DNA from: Ceriagrion tenellum
Taxonomy: Eukaryota; Arthropoda; Insecta; Odonata; Coenagrionidae
Length of the DNA: 64,000 nucleotides
Direction of reading: 5' to 3'
NCBI GenBank assembly: GCA_963169105.1
Contig: OY720634.1
Span: 152,279,584 to 152,343,583, forward strand
In this document: piece by piece, positions 11,931 through 24,900 of the stretch
How positions within the stretch are numbered: position 1 is the stretch's first letter
How the letters are laid out: each line of letters starts with the position of its first letter
Notes under the pieces: generated by a model
Told to the model about the DNA's origin: nothing
What the model saw: only the letters and a program-made list of their open reading frames with translations
Database searches by the model: none
Program-made: the position numbers and the translations under genes

Positions 11931-12054
11931 CTCCAACTTTTTCGTTCATTTCATTTCACTATTCAAAATCATTGATAGTGCATTGCATTTTTCTAAAAAA
12001 TAATTCACTAGTTTTCTTAGATTGTTACAATACACTCTCAGAAACGGAGTCGGC

Positions 12055-12065
12055 GGTTCGATCCC
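12055..12065 (+). promoter_or_regulatory. tRNA B-box-like motif (GGTTCGATCCC)
   Basis: A perfect match to the internal B box of RNA polymerase III promoters. It is present in every copy of the conserved part (for example 16,637 and 21,217) inside CGGCGGTTCGATCCCAGG. No convincing A box or cloverleaf was found upstream, and the bases flanking the T-loop-like part do not pair as a T stem. A relic of a tRNA-derived SINE is the likeliest explanation. Confidence 0.4.
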
Positions 12066-12780
12066 AGGTGACGGCTTCTAGTAGGGATAAATTTTTCACA
12101 TCATTTAACCCATTGAAAACTACTTGCGAAAGAGTGTGAGAGGTAATTAGAGGGAAAAAATTTGTTATGCTCTCCTTTTAACCGTAGTACCATGTGACAA
12201 ATGGGATACTCAGATTTTGAACGCTGAAAAATAATCGATGGTAACTAGATGCCTTATGACCTTGGTTGAGCTTCTTCGGTGTGTTGTTTATCACTATTCG
12301 CCCTAGTCCTTATGTTTTATTTCTTACCACATCACTCCGCGGATTCATCATTACCATCCGGTGGTGCTACAGCCTGGGGTGCGCCTTGGCCTGTCGAATC
12401 GCCAATTGGCTTCAAAATCGTCGAAATCGTGTCCAAATAGATTGGCAAGGGATTCTGGTACTTCTGGCCAACTTATGTAGAAGAAAAACTACAGTAAAGA
12501 AAATATGAGACCTAATGAACTTAAAACTTGAGAAAAGAAATGAGACGTTGGGATCTAAGATCGAATTAAAAACTGGTACACTCATGCAGAGCATCGAAAA
12601 AAATGACTCATGGTATACAGCGCCTAGCAAACAGTTTTTAATTTTCATTTTTAGCTCAAAATATTGAAAGAGAAATCACAGAATGAATGCATGAACTTAG
12701 TCATAAAAAAGTGACGATAGAAGGAGAAGAGGTAACTACAGCAGTCTCTTTATGGTGATACGAGATATATTGAAATTTTT

Positions 12781-15700
12781 ATGAGTAGAAATGAGAATAA
12801 TGAAACCCCCTATAATAAGGATTTTCCTCACACAAAATTTAATGCTGTGAAATATTCTGTACAATGTGAGTTTTATTTTTACTTATTTACAGTTAATTTG
12901 ATTTCTTATAAATATCACCGGCGTAAGTATTTCGCTTATTTCAGTTGCTTGTTTGTGAGATACTAGCAAGAGTGTTCAGTAAAATGATAACATAGCTAAT
13001 ATGTTGTATCAAATTTTCAATTCTCAAAAAGGTTTCCCCGATCAAGATTTCGCTTATTTCTACATCTTGTTCATTCAAACTATCTAAAAACCCCAAAATA
13101 GTATCACATTCACTCTAGGTTATATATTTTTATAGCCGATTTGTTTTTCCAAAATAACGAATATGCTTATTCAATTTTTTGGATTCAGTGAACGTGACTT
13201 AAAATAAAGGCAAAACGGCATACATTGTAACATTGAGCCTTGATTTTCAACTCGAAATTATTCCCAAGGTTGCGATTTCGCCCATTCAATTCCGTGTGTT
13301 TTTAATCTACTAAAAATATGTGAAAAATTGATCAATTAAATTACTTATTTCTTTTCTAGATTCCTGAAAATATTTCTTAACCACGATTTCGGTCACTTTA
13401 ATATCGTATTTGTTTGAAAAAAACAAAATAAACCCAATCAGTTTATATTTTATATCTTTCTTTGACTAGTTGATTGTGTAAAAATATTTACACATCTAAT
13501 GTCCATAATTACCTTTTTTCGGCGATTTACAACAATAAATGTACAATGGTGAACGTACTAACTATAATAATCCTTTTGTTTTATTGATTCTTGAAATTTT
13601 TCAAGGTAATGATTTTACAGATTACTAAATTATGTTTGTGTGAACTTTATAAAAAGAAAGCCAAATAGCGTATGTAGCAAAAGCCGAATGAGTGTATAAA
13701 TACTGTGAGTTGATTGTTTGACTCCTTGAAATTATAAAACAAGATCGCAATTCTGCTGATATCATATCATTTCTTTTATGGATTTACCGAAAAAATTATA
13801 ATGAATAAAAATTTTTTTCTATACCACCAGAACTTCCTTTCAATTTTCTTACAATATACGTGTAATGGTGATCATTTCAACTCCGATTTTTGGGATTTTC
13901 CATGGAAATATTTTTAATTCAGGCCACTTCAATTTCTTTCTTTCTTTTAACCTACTTTAATTAAGGGAAACGTGAGACGACGTTCATTGGTCTTCTTTTC
14001 CTTGATTTTTTTATAAAGACAAATATTTCTGTGATCAATATTTTGCTTGAATATAGTTTTTGGTAATTATATGACTAAAAACTCAAAACGGCGATTATTT
14101 CAACTATTCACCCTGATTCATGGATTTCTCAATAGTATTTCCAGCACCGGCAATTCGCTTAGTTCAAATTCCTTTTTCGTATGTCTACCTGATTTAACAT
14201 TTTCTTGATTTGTGATTTTTTTTAAATCAGTAAAGAGTTAAGATTTCCTTAATTTCGACGTCTGGATTTTCAAATATTTGTAAACCCTTACCATTACCCC
14301 TAAATTTTTTATTTTTTAAATTTGTCAAATCCAAGACGGATTAAAAACGGAAACCCTTGTTTCGAAAAGTTCACCGTTTCCGATGAACGTTTACTATTTG
14401 TGAATATTTTAATATAAAAGGCGGAGTGGTGAATTAAAGAACACAATTGTTTTATTTTATTATTTCTTAAAATATTTCCTAGATGAAAACTTTTGCACAG
14501 ATACTTTTCTTGTGTCCGTGATCCTACATTTAAAAGACGCATACCACGAATACTAAGACTCAGTTCTATGATTTATCGATATATTGAAAATATATCCAAA
14601 ATTACGTTATCGCTAATCATAAGATGCTTATTTTTTGTGGGAAATCACCTAAAAAACGTGAAACAATTCACTACTGTTCGCAGATATTATGATTTCTTGT
14701 AAATATCTCCAGGGTAAGGATTTTACTAATTTCAGTTTCTTGTGTGAGAGAAAATACCAAGAGTGTTCTGTGAAACGATAATGAACCTATTCTGTCATTT
14801 TAAAATTTTAAGGCTAAAAAATATTTCCATAATCAAGTTTTCGCTTATTTGATTTTTTCATTGCGTTGAATCCTACTCGTAGAAAGGAAAAACGGTGAGA
14901 ATTTCATTTCTCTACGATGATATTTTAGGAAAATTACGACAACATCAACAATTATCTCATATTTTTCTTGCTATTGTGAAATTGACAAAAATCGTGGAAC
15001 GACAAATATTTCACCTTTGATCCTTAAGATATGGATTTCTAGAAAATATTTCAAATATTTACATTTTAGCTACAATTTTTGTGAAACTGAAATAAAGAAA
15101 ACTCCTCCTCCTGGGTTTGTACCCAATAATAAACACAATATCGTCAATATTACTCTCTGATCCTTCATTTTCTTGATTTCTAGAAAATATGTCCGGGATT
15201 AAAATTTCGCTCATTCCAATCTCTCTTTTCTGTGAATCTACTTTTTTTTTAACGCGAAACTGTGAAACTACGTTTCTTTACTTGATTTCTATAAGAAACC
15301 CTAAAAGCAAAGCAAAACGTGAACATTTCTACTCAGTTCTTGAGTTATAGATTTCTTGAAAAAATTTTAAAAAAGTCAAAATTTCGCTCATTTCAAATTC
15401 TTCATTTTCCGAATATACCGAAAATGAAACGCGGTATCGTTTACATATTAACTCAGTTCCATGATTTCTTCTTTGATTTACCTAAATACATACCCATTCC
15501 AGACAAAGAGTTTATACATCCAAATGTCTGATTCGAGCACATCAACCAAAAAATGAAATGCAAAACAATGAACATTTCAATTCCTATCCTAGATTTCTCA
15601 TTTCTTCTTAGTAAGTCCAAGTTCTAAATTAAGCTCAGTTCCAAGATTGCTTATTTCAATACTTGCTACTGCTCTGCTCTGTGATTATTTCTTGCTTAAA

Positions 15701-17365
15701 ATCTTTCAAAGATCCGGATGTCACATATTTTAGTTTACCAGCATCGAAAGTAACAAAATTACCAGTATTGTAAGAGATCTAGTGCCAAGAGATGAGCGAC
15801 ACAAACGAGACTTCCACTTGACACTGCGCTTGATTTCAGTTTTAAATTGTCATATTATACAATAATAATATACTGACATTTTTAGTTGAAATACATGTAG
15901 CATTATCAGCAAGAAGCAACCCACGTGAATGCAATCAATTCCTCAATATTCAAAGGAGCTTATCCAATACAACATCCTAATGGAGATGGGTGAACAATAA
16001 ATAACTTCCTTAGCAACCACCATCAGTATGTGCAAACACGGGAAATGAGAAAGTGAGAATATAAAATGACTGAATTTTTACCATTAACATTACGCGAACA
16101 CCGAAAACTTTTTGAACTGAAATCACAGAATTAATTTCTTTAATACTAACATGGATAGCAGATTGTTGCCAAAATGAAAGTGGTGCACGAAAAATGTATT
16201 CTTAAGCACATGTGATTATCCCTTGGTGTAAGATAATGGTTGAATGCTTGCGGAAATACCAAATTCAACTCTTCAGAATGTCCTTAGGAATTAAAATCGT
16301 ACGTTTAGGGTTAACTTCGCTCTTATTTAATTCTTTAATATTCATATGCGTAATCCGTAGAGTGAAAGAAAAGCCCTAATTTTCACTCGTTCCCCCATGG
16401 AGGAGCCGAGGCCGTTGCTCTAGATAGCCGGTGCGAGAGAGAGCCGTAAGGCCGGAGGCGACGCCCTCGTAAACGCTAACGAAGCTTAGGTTCCAGTGTG
16501 GTTAACCCGCCTCCTCCAACTTTTTCGTTCATTTCATTTCACTATTCAAAATCATTGAAAGTGCATTGCATTTTTCTAAAAATTAATTCACTAGTTTGCT
16601 TAGATTGTTACAATACACTCTCAGAAACGGAGTCGGCGGTTCGATCCCAGGTGACGGCTTCTAGTAGGGATAAATTTTTCACATCATTTAACCCATTGAA
16701 AACTACTTGCGAAAGAGTGTGAGAGGTAATTAGAGGGAAAAAATTTGTTATGCTCTCCTTTTAACCGTAGTACCATGTGACAAATGGGATACTCAGATTT
16801 TGAACGCTGAAAAATAATCGATGGTAACTAGATGCCTTATGACCTTGGTTGAGCTTCTTCGGTGTGTTGTTTATCACTATTCGCCCTAGTCCTTATGTTT
16901 TATTTCTTACCACATCACTCCGCTGATTCATCATTACCATCCGGTGGTGCTACAGCCTGGGGTGCGCCTTGGCCTGTCGAATTGCCAATTGGCTTCAAAA
17001 TCGTCGAAATCGTGTCCAAATAGATAGACAAGGGATTCTGGTACTCTTGGCCAACTTGTGTGTTGAAGAAAAACTACAGGAAAGAAAATATGAGACCTAA
17101 TGAACTTAAAACTTGAGAAAAGAAATGAGACGTTGGGATCTAAGATCGAATTAAAAACTGGTACACTCATGCAGAGCATCGAAAAAAATGACTAATGGTA
17201 TACAGCGCCTAGCAAACAGTTTTTAATTTTCATTTTTAGCTCAAAATATTGAAAGAGAAATCACAGAATGAATGCATGAACTTAGTCATAAAAAAGTGAC
17301 GATAGAAGGAGAAGAGGTAACTACAGCAGTCTCTTTATGGTGATACGAGATATATTGAAATTTTA
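12781..17365. repeat. Array unit 2, complete, 4,585 bp
   Basis: Full-length and uninterrupted, so it serves as a reference: sub-repeat block about 12,781-15,660, conserved part about 15,661-17,365. Sub-repeats are recognisable by a GATTTCT-GAAAATATTT start, a TTTCGCTTATTTCA-like middle and a TACCTAAAAACGTGAAAC-like end. Example starts of the middle motif are 13,046, about 13,161, 13,274 and 13,385. Confidence 0.92.
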
Positions 17366-20300
17366 ATGAGTAGAAAAGAGAATAATGATACCCCCTATAA
17401 TAAGGATTTTCCTCACACAAAATTTAATGCTGTGAAATATTCTGTACAATGTGAGTTTTATTTTTACTTATTTACAGTTAATTTGATTTCTTATAAATAT
17501 CACCGGCGTAAGTATTTCGCTTATTTCAGTTGCTTGTTTGTGAGATACTAGCAAGAGTGTTCAGTAAAATGATAACATAGCTAATATGTTGTATCAAATT
17601 TTCAATTCTCAAAAAGGTTTCCGCGATCAAGACATCCCTTATTTCTACATCTTGTCCATTCAAACTATCTAAAAACCCCAAATAGTGTCACATTCACCCT
17701 AGGTTTTATATTTTGATAGCCGATTTGTTTTTCCAAAATAAGGAATATGCTTATTCAATTTTTTGGATTCAGTGAACGTGACTTAACATAAAGGCAAAAC
17801 GGCATACACTATAACATTGAACCTTGATTTTCAAATCGAAATAATTCCCAAGGTTGCGATTTCGCCCATTCAATTCCGTGCGTTTTTAATCTACTAAAAA
17901 TTTGTGAAAAATTGATCAATTAAATAACTTATTTCTTTTCTAGATTCCTGAAAATATTTCTTAATCACGATTTCGGTCGTTTTAATATCGTTTTTTTTTG
18001 AAAAAACAAAATATACCGAATCAGTGAATATTTTATATCTTTCTTTGACTAGTTGATTGTTTAAAAATATTTACACATCTAATATCCATAATTACGTTTA
18101 TTTGGCGATTTACAATAATAAATGTACAATGGTGAACGTACTAACTATAATAATCCTTTTGTTTTATTGATTCTTGAAATTTATGCAAGGTAATGATTTT
18201 ACAAATTACTAAATTATGTTTGTGTGAACTTTATAAAAAGAAAGCCAAATAGCGTATGTAGCAAAAGCCGAATGAGTGTATAAATACTGTGAGTTGATTG
18301 TTTGACTCCTTGAAATTATAAAACAAGATCGCAATTCTGCTGATATCATATCATTTCTTTTATGGATTTACCGAAAAAATTATAATGAATAAAAATTTTT
18401 TTCTATACCACCAGAACTTCCTTTCAATTTTCTTACAATATACGTGTAATGGTGATCATTACAACTCCGATTTTTGGGATTTTCCATGGAAATATTTTTA
18501 ATTCAGGCCACTTCAAATTCTTTCTTTCTTTTAACCTACTTTAATTAAGGGAAACGTGAGACGACGTTCATTGGTCTTCTTTTCCTTGATTTTTTTATCA
18601 AGACAAATATTTCCGTGATCAATATTTTGCTTGAATATAGTTTTTGGTAATTATATGACTAAAAACTCAAAACGGCGATTATTTCAACTATTCACCCTGA
18701 TTCATGGATTTCTCAATAGTATTTCCAGCACCGGCAATTCGCTGAGTTCAAATTCCTTTTTCGTATGTCTACCTGATTTAACATTTTCTTGTTTTGTGAT
18801 TTTTTTAAATAAGTAAAGAGTTAAGATTTCCTTAATTTCGACGTCTGGATTTTCAAATATTTGTAAACCCTTACCATTACCCCTAAATTTTTTATTTTTT
18901 AAATTTGTCAAATCCAAGACGGATTAAAAACGGAAACCCTTGTTTCGAAAAGTTCACCGTTTCCGATGAATGTTTACTATTTGTGAATATTTTAATATAA
19001 AACGCGGAATGGTGAATTAAAGAACACAATTGTTTTATTTAATTATTTCTTAAAATATTTCCTAGATGAAAACTTTTGCACAGATACTTTTCTTGTGTCC
19101 GTGATCCGACATTTAAAAGACGCATACCACGAATACTAAGACTCAGTTCTATGATTTATCGATATATTGAAAATATATCCAAAATTACGTTATCGCTAAT
19201 CATAAGATGCTTATTTTTTGTGGGAAATCACCTAAAAAACGTGAAACAATTCACTACTGTTCGCAGATATTATGATTTCTTGTAAATATCTCCAGGGTAA
19301 AGATTTTACTAATTTCAGTTTCTTGTGTGAGAGAAAATACCAAGAGTGTTCTGTGAAATTATAATGAAACCTTTCTGTCATTTTAAAATTTTAAGGCTAA
19401 AAAATATTTCCATAATCAAGTTTTCGCTTATTTGATTTTTTGATTGCGTTGAATCCTACTCGTAGAAAGGAAAAACGTCGAGAATTTCATTTCTCTACGA
19501 TGATATTTTAGGAAAATAACGACAACATCAACAATTATCTCATATTTTTCTTGCTATTGTGAAAATGACAAAAATCGTGGAACGACAAATATTTCACCTC
19601 TGATCCTTAAGATATGGATTTCTATAAAATATTTCAAATATTTACATTTTAGCTACAATTTTTGTGAAACTGAAATTAAGACAACTCCTCCTCCTGGGTT
19701 TGTACCCAATAATAAACACAATATCGTCAATATTACTCTCTGATCGTTCATTTTCTTGATTTCTAGAAAATATATCCGGGATTAAAATTTCGCTCATTCC
19801 CATCACTCTTTTCTGTGAATCTACCTTTTTTTTTAAACGCCAAACTGTGAAACTACGTTTCTTTATTTGATTTTTATAAGAAACCCTAAAAGCAAAGCAA
19901 AACGTGAACATTTCCACTCAGTTCTTAAGACATAGATTTCCTGAAAAAATATTAAAAAGTCAAAATTTCGCCCATTCCAAATTCTTCATTTTCCGAATAT
20001 ACCGAAAATGAAACGCGGTATCGTTTACATATTAACTCAGTTCCATGATTTCTTCTTTGATGTACCTAAATACATACCCATTCCAGACAAAGAGTTTATA
20101 CATCCAAATGTCTGATTCGAGCACATCAACCAAAAAATGAAATGCAAAACAATGAACATTTCAACTCCTATCCTAGATTTCTCATTTCTTCTTAGTAAGT
20201 CCAAGTTCTAAATTAAGCTCAGTTCCAAGATTGGTTATTTCAATACTTGCTACTGCTCTGCTCTTTGATTATTTCTTGCTTAAAATCTTTCCAAGATCCG

Positions 20301-21945
20301 GATGTCACATATTTTAATTTACCAGCATCGAAAGTAACAAAATTACCAGTATTGTAAGAGATCTAGTGCCAAGAGATGAGCGACACAAACGAGACTTCCA
20401 CTTGACACTGCGCTTGATTTCAGTTTTGCATTGTCATATCGCAATAATATACTGATATTTTTAGTTGAAATACATGTAGCATTATCAGCAAGAAGCAACC
20501 CACCTGAATGCAATCAATTCCTCAATATTCAAAGGAGCTTATCCAATACAACATCCTAATGGAGATGGGTGAACAATAAATAACTTCCTTAGCAACCACC
20601 ATAGGGATGTGCAAACACGGGAAATGAGAAAGTGAGAATATTTAATGACTGAAATTTTACCATTAACATTACGCGAACACCAAAAGCTTTTTGAACTGAA
20701 ATCACAGAATTAATTTCGAAAATACTAACATGGATAGCAGATTGTTGCCAAAACGAAAGTGGTGCACGAAAAATGTATTCTTAAGCACATGTGATTATCC
20801 CTTGGTGTAAGATAATGGTTGAATGCTTGCGGAAATACCAAATTCAACTCTTCAGAATGTCCTTAGGAATTAAAATCGTACGTTTAGGGTTAACTTCGCT
20901 CTTATTTAATTCTTTAATATTCATATGCGTAATCCGTAGAGTGAAAGAAAAGCCCTAATTTTCACTCGTTCCCCCACGGAGGAGCCGAGGCCGTTGCTCT
21001 AGATAGCCGGTGCGAGAGAGAGCCGTAAGGCCGGAGGCGACGCCCTCGTAAACGCTAACGAAGCTTAGGTTCCAGTGTGGTTAACCCGCCTCCTCCAACT
21101 TTTTCGTTCATTTCATTTCACTATTCAAAATCATTGATAGTGCATTGCATTTTTCTAAAAAATAATTCACTAGTTTGCTTAGATTGTTACAATACACTCT
21201 CAGAAACGGAGTCGGCGGTTCGATCCCAGGTGACGGCTTCTAGTAGGGATAAATTTTTCACATCATTTAACCCATTGAAAACTACTTGCGAAAGAGTGTG
21301 AGAGGTAATTAGAGGGAAAAAATTTGTTATGCTCTCCTTTTAACCGTAGTACCATGTGACAAATGGGATACTCAGATTTTGAACGCTGAAAAATAATCGA
21401 TGGTAACTAGATGCCTTATGACCTTGGTTGAGCTTCTTCGGTGTGTTTTTTATCACTATTCGCCCCAGTCATTATGTTTTATTTCTTACCACATCACTCC
21501 GCGGATTCATCATTACCATCCGGTGGTGCTACAGCCTGGGGTGCGCCTTGGCCTGTCGAATCGCCAATTGGCTTCAAAATCGTCGAAATCGTGTCCAAAT
21601 AGATTGACAAGGGATTCTGGTACTTCTGGCCAACTTATGTAGAAGAAAAACTACAGTAAAGAAAATATGAGACCTAATGAACTTAAAACTTGAGAAAAGA
21701 AATGAGACGTTGGGATCTAAGATCAAATTAAAAACTGGTACACTCATGCAGAGCATCGAAAAAAATGACTCATGGTATACAGCATAGCATAGCAAACAGT
21801 TTTTAATTTTCATTTTTAGCTCAAAATATTGAAAGAGAAATCACAGAATGAATGCATGAACTTAGTCATAAAAAAAAGACGATAGAAGGAGAAGAGGTAA
21901 CTACAGCAGTCTCTTTATGGTGATACGAGATATATTGAAATTTTT
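17366..21945. repeat. Array unit 3, complete, 4,580 bp
   Basis: Uninterrupted. Differs from unit 2 by scattered substitutions and small indels. It defines one sequence subtype of the second half of the sub-repeat block, for example the AAAATCGTGGAACGAC variant near 19,565 and the CTGAAATTAAGACAACTCC variant near 19,670, which reappears in units 5 and 6. Confidence 0.92.
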
Positions 21946-24900
21946 ATGAGAAGAAAAGAGACTAATGATACCCCCTATAATAAGGATTTTCCTCACACAA
22001 AATTTAATGCTGTGAAATATTCTGTACAATGTGAGTTTTATTTTTACTTATTTACAGTTAATTTGATTTCTTATAAATATCACCGGCGTAAGTATTTCGC
22101 TTATTTCAGTTGCTTGTTTGTGAGATACTAGCAAGAGTGTCAGTAAAATGATAACATAGCTAATATGTTGTATCAAATTTTCAATTCTCAAAAAGGTTTC
22201 CGCGATCAAGACTTCCCTTATGTCTACATCTTGTTCATTCAAACTACCTAAAACCACAAAATAGTATCACATTCACTCTAGGTTTTATATTTTGATAGCC
22301 GATTAGTTTTTCCAAAACAAGGAATATGCTTATTCAATTTTTTGGATACAGTGAACGTGAATTAATATAAAGGAAAAACGGATTACATTGTAACATTGAG
22401 CCTTGATTTTCAACTCGAAATTATTCCCAAGGTTGCGATTTCGCCCATTCAATTCCGTGTGTTTTTAATCTACTAAAAATATGTGAAAAATTGATCAATT
22501 AAAGTACTTATTTCTTTTCTAGATTCCTGAAAATATTTCTTAGTCACGATTTCGGTCGTTTTAATATCGTTTTTGTTTGAAAAAACAAAATATACCGAAT
22601 CAGTGAATATTTTATATCTTTCTTTGACTAGTTGATTGTTTAAAAATATTTACACATCTAATATCCATAATTACGTTTATTTGGCGATTTACAAAAATAA
22701 ATGTTCAATGGTGAACATACTAACTATAATAATCCTTTCGTTTTATTGATTCTTGAAATTTTCCAAGATAATGATTTCACACATTATTAAATTATGTTTG
22801 TGTGAACTTTATAAAAAGAAAGCCAAATAGCGTATGTAATATATAGCGTATGTAGCAAATGCCGAATGAGTGTATAATTACTGTGAGTTGATTGTTTGAC
22901 TCCTTGAAATTATAAAACAAGATCGCAATTCTGCTGATTTTATATCATTTCTTTTATGGATTTACCGTCAAAATTATAATGAATAAATATTTATTTCTTT
23001 ACCACCAGAATTTCCTTTCAATTTTCTTACAATATACGTTGAATGGTGATCATAACAACTCCTATCATTGGAATTTTCCGTGGAAATATTTTCAAGATAA
23101 CCTTCAAGCAACTTCAATTTCTTTCTTGCTTTTAACCTACTTGAAGGGAAACGTGAAACGACGTTCATTGGTCATCTTTTCCTTGATTTTTTTATCAAGA
23201 CAAATATTACTACGATCAATATTTTGCTAGTATATAGTTTTTGGTAATTATATGACTAAAAACTCAAAACGGCGATTATTTCATTTATTTACCCTGATTT
23301 ATGGATTTCTTAATAGTATTTCCAGCACCGGCAATGCGCTCAGTTCAAATTCCTTTTTTTGTATGACTACCTGATATAACATTTTCTTGATTTGTGATTT
23401 TTTAAAATACGTAGAGAGTTAAGATTTCCTTAATTTCGACGTATGGATTTGCAAATATTTGTAAACCCCTACCATTACCCCTAAATTTTTTATTTTTTAA
23501 ATTTGACAAATCCAAGACGGATTAAAAACGGAAACCCTTGTTTCGAAAAGTTCACCGTTTCCGATGAAAGTTTACTATTTGTGAACATTTCAATATAAAA
23601 AGCGGAATGGTGAATTAAAGAACACAATTGTTTTATTTAATTATTTCTTAAAATATTTCCTAGATGAAACCTTTTGCACAGATACTTTTCTTGTGTCCGT
23701 GATCCTACATTTAAAAGACGCATTACACGAATACTAAGACTCAGTTCTATGATTTATCGATATATTGAAAATATATCCAAAATTACGTTATCGCTAATCA
23801 TAAGATGCTTATTTTTGTGGGAAATCACCGACAAAACGTGAAACAATTCACTACTGTTCGCAGATATTATGATTTCTTGTAAATGTCTCCAGGGTAAGGA
23901 GTTTACTAATTTCAGATTCTTGTGTGAGAGAAAATACCAAGAGTGTTCTGTGAAATGATAATGAAGCTATTATGTCATTTTAAAATTTTAAGGCTAAAAA
24001 ATATTTCCATAATCAAGTTTTTGCTTCTTTGATTGCGTTGAACCCTACTCATAGAAAGGAAAAACGTCGAGAATTTCATTTCTCTACGACGATATTTTAG
24101 GAAAATTATGACAATATCGACGATTAGCTCATATTTTTCTTGCTATTGTGAAATTGACAAAAATCGTGAAACGACAAATATTTCACCTCTGATCCTTAAG
24201 ATATGGATTTCTAGAAAATATTTCAAATAAATATTTACATTTTAGCTACAATTGTTGTGAAACTGAAATAAAGACAACTTCTCCTCCTGGGTTTGTACCC
24301 AATAATATACACAATATCGTCAATATTACTCTCTGATCGTTCATTTTCTTGATTTCTAGAAAATATATCCGGGATTAAAATTTCGCTCATTCCAATCTCT
24401 CTTTTCTGTGAATCTACCTTTTTTTTGAACGCGAAACTGTGAAACTCCGTTTCTTTACTTGATATTTATAAGAAACCCTAAAAGCAAAGCAAAACGTGAA
24501 CATTTGCACTCAGTTCTTAATATGATGTAACGGCATCGCTGACGCTCCTAATTATCATAATAAGCACTTGTCGCTATCCTTCCTTTCCTATTTTTTGCCT
24601 GTCTAGTTGTAAGTAATTTTTATATATTCGACGTACGATATGTGTGTATACGAGTGCGACTCGATTGAAGTTCCGCCCACAGTGATTCAGTGAAATATCC
24701 TCCGCCAAAGTGTGTGTAACTCAACGCCCTCCCCTCCATTCCCCTCTCACGACAGACCGGAGTGCAGTGTGCATTTCCGAGAAGACAGAACCTCCTAAAA
24801 TTCTCCAACGCTGACATCTCGAGAAGAAGCTCTTGAGACTCCTTTGGGCTATGGTCGTCCTGGCATTACTCATGCCACGCCGCTGCCCATTCATCGCCCC

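Larger units (their letters stand above)
9290..12780. repeat. Array unit 1 (left edge, shortened)
   Basis: Contains about 1.8 kb of sub-repeats and a complete 1.7-kb conserved part (about 11,080-12,780). Its first few hundred bases are more diverged than any internal unit and skip part of the sub-repeat block near 9,455, as expected at the edge of an array that is homogenised mainly in its interior. Confidence 0.85.

Noticed and set aside
12020..12100. tRNA gene suggested by the GGTTCGATCCC motif
   Set aside because: No acceptor or anticodon stem, no A box at the right distance and no pairing around the T-loop-like bases. Only a B-box relic is supportable.
11915..12139. Recurring 74-codon frame starting with GTG (MVNPPPPTFS...) in all conserved parts
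   Set aside because: It is kept only because the whole unit is kept. It starts on GTG, has no recognisable domain and crosses the B-box-like region. Conservation is no higher than in the non-coding parts around it.
19642..19917. Recurring minus-strand frame of 91 codons (also near 29,974 and 40,180)
   Set aside because: It spans several diverged sub-repeats and is broken in other units. This is a chance frame in satellite DNA.
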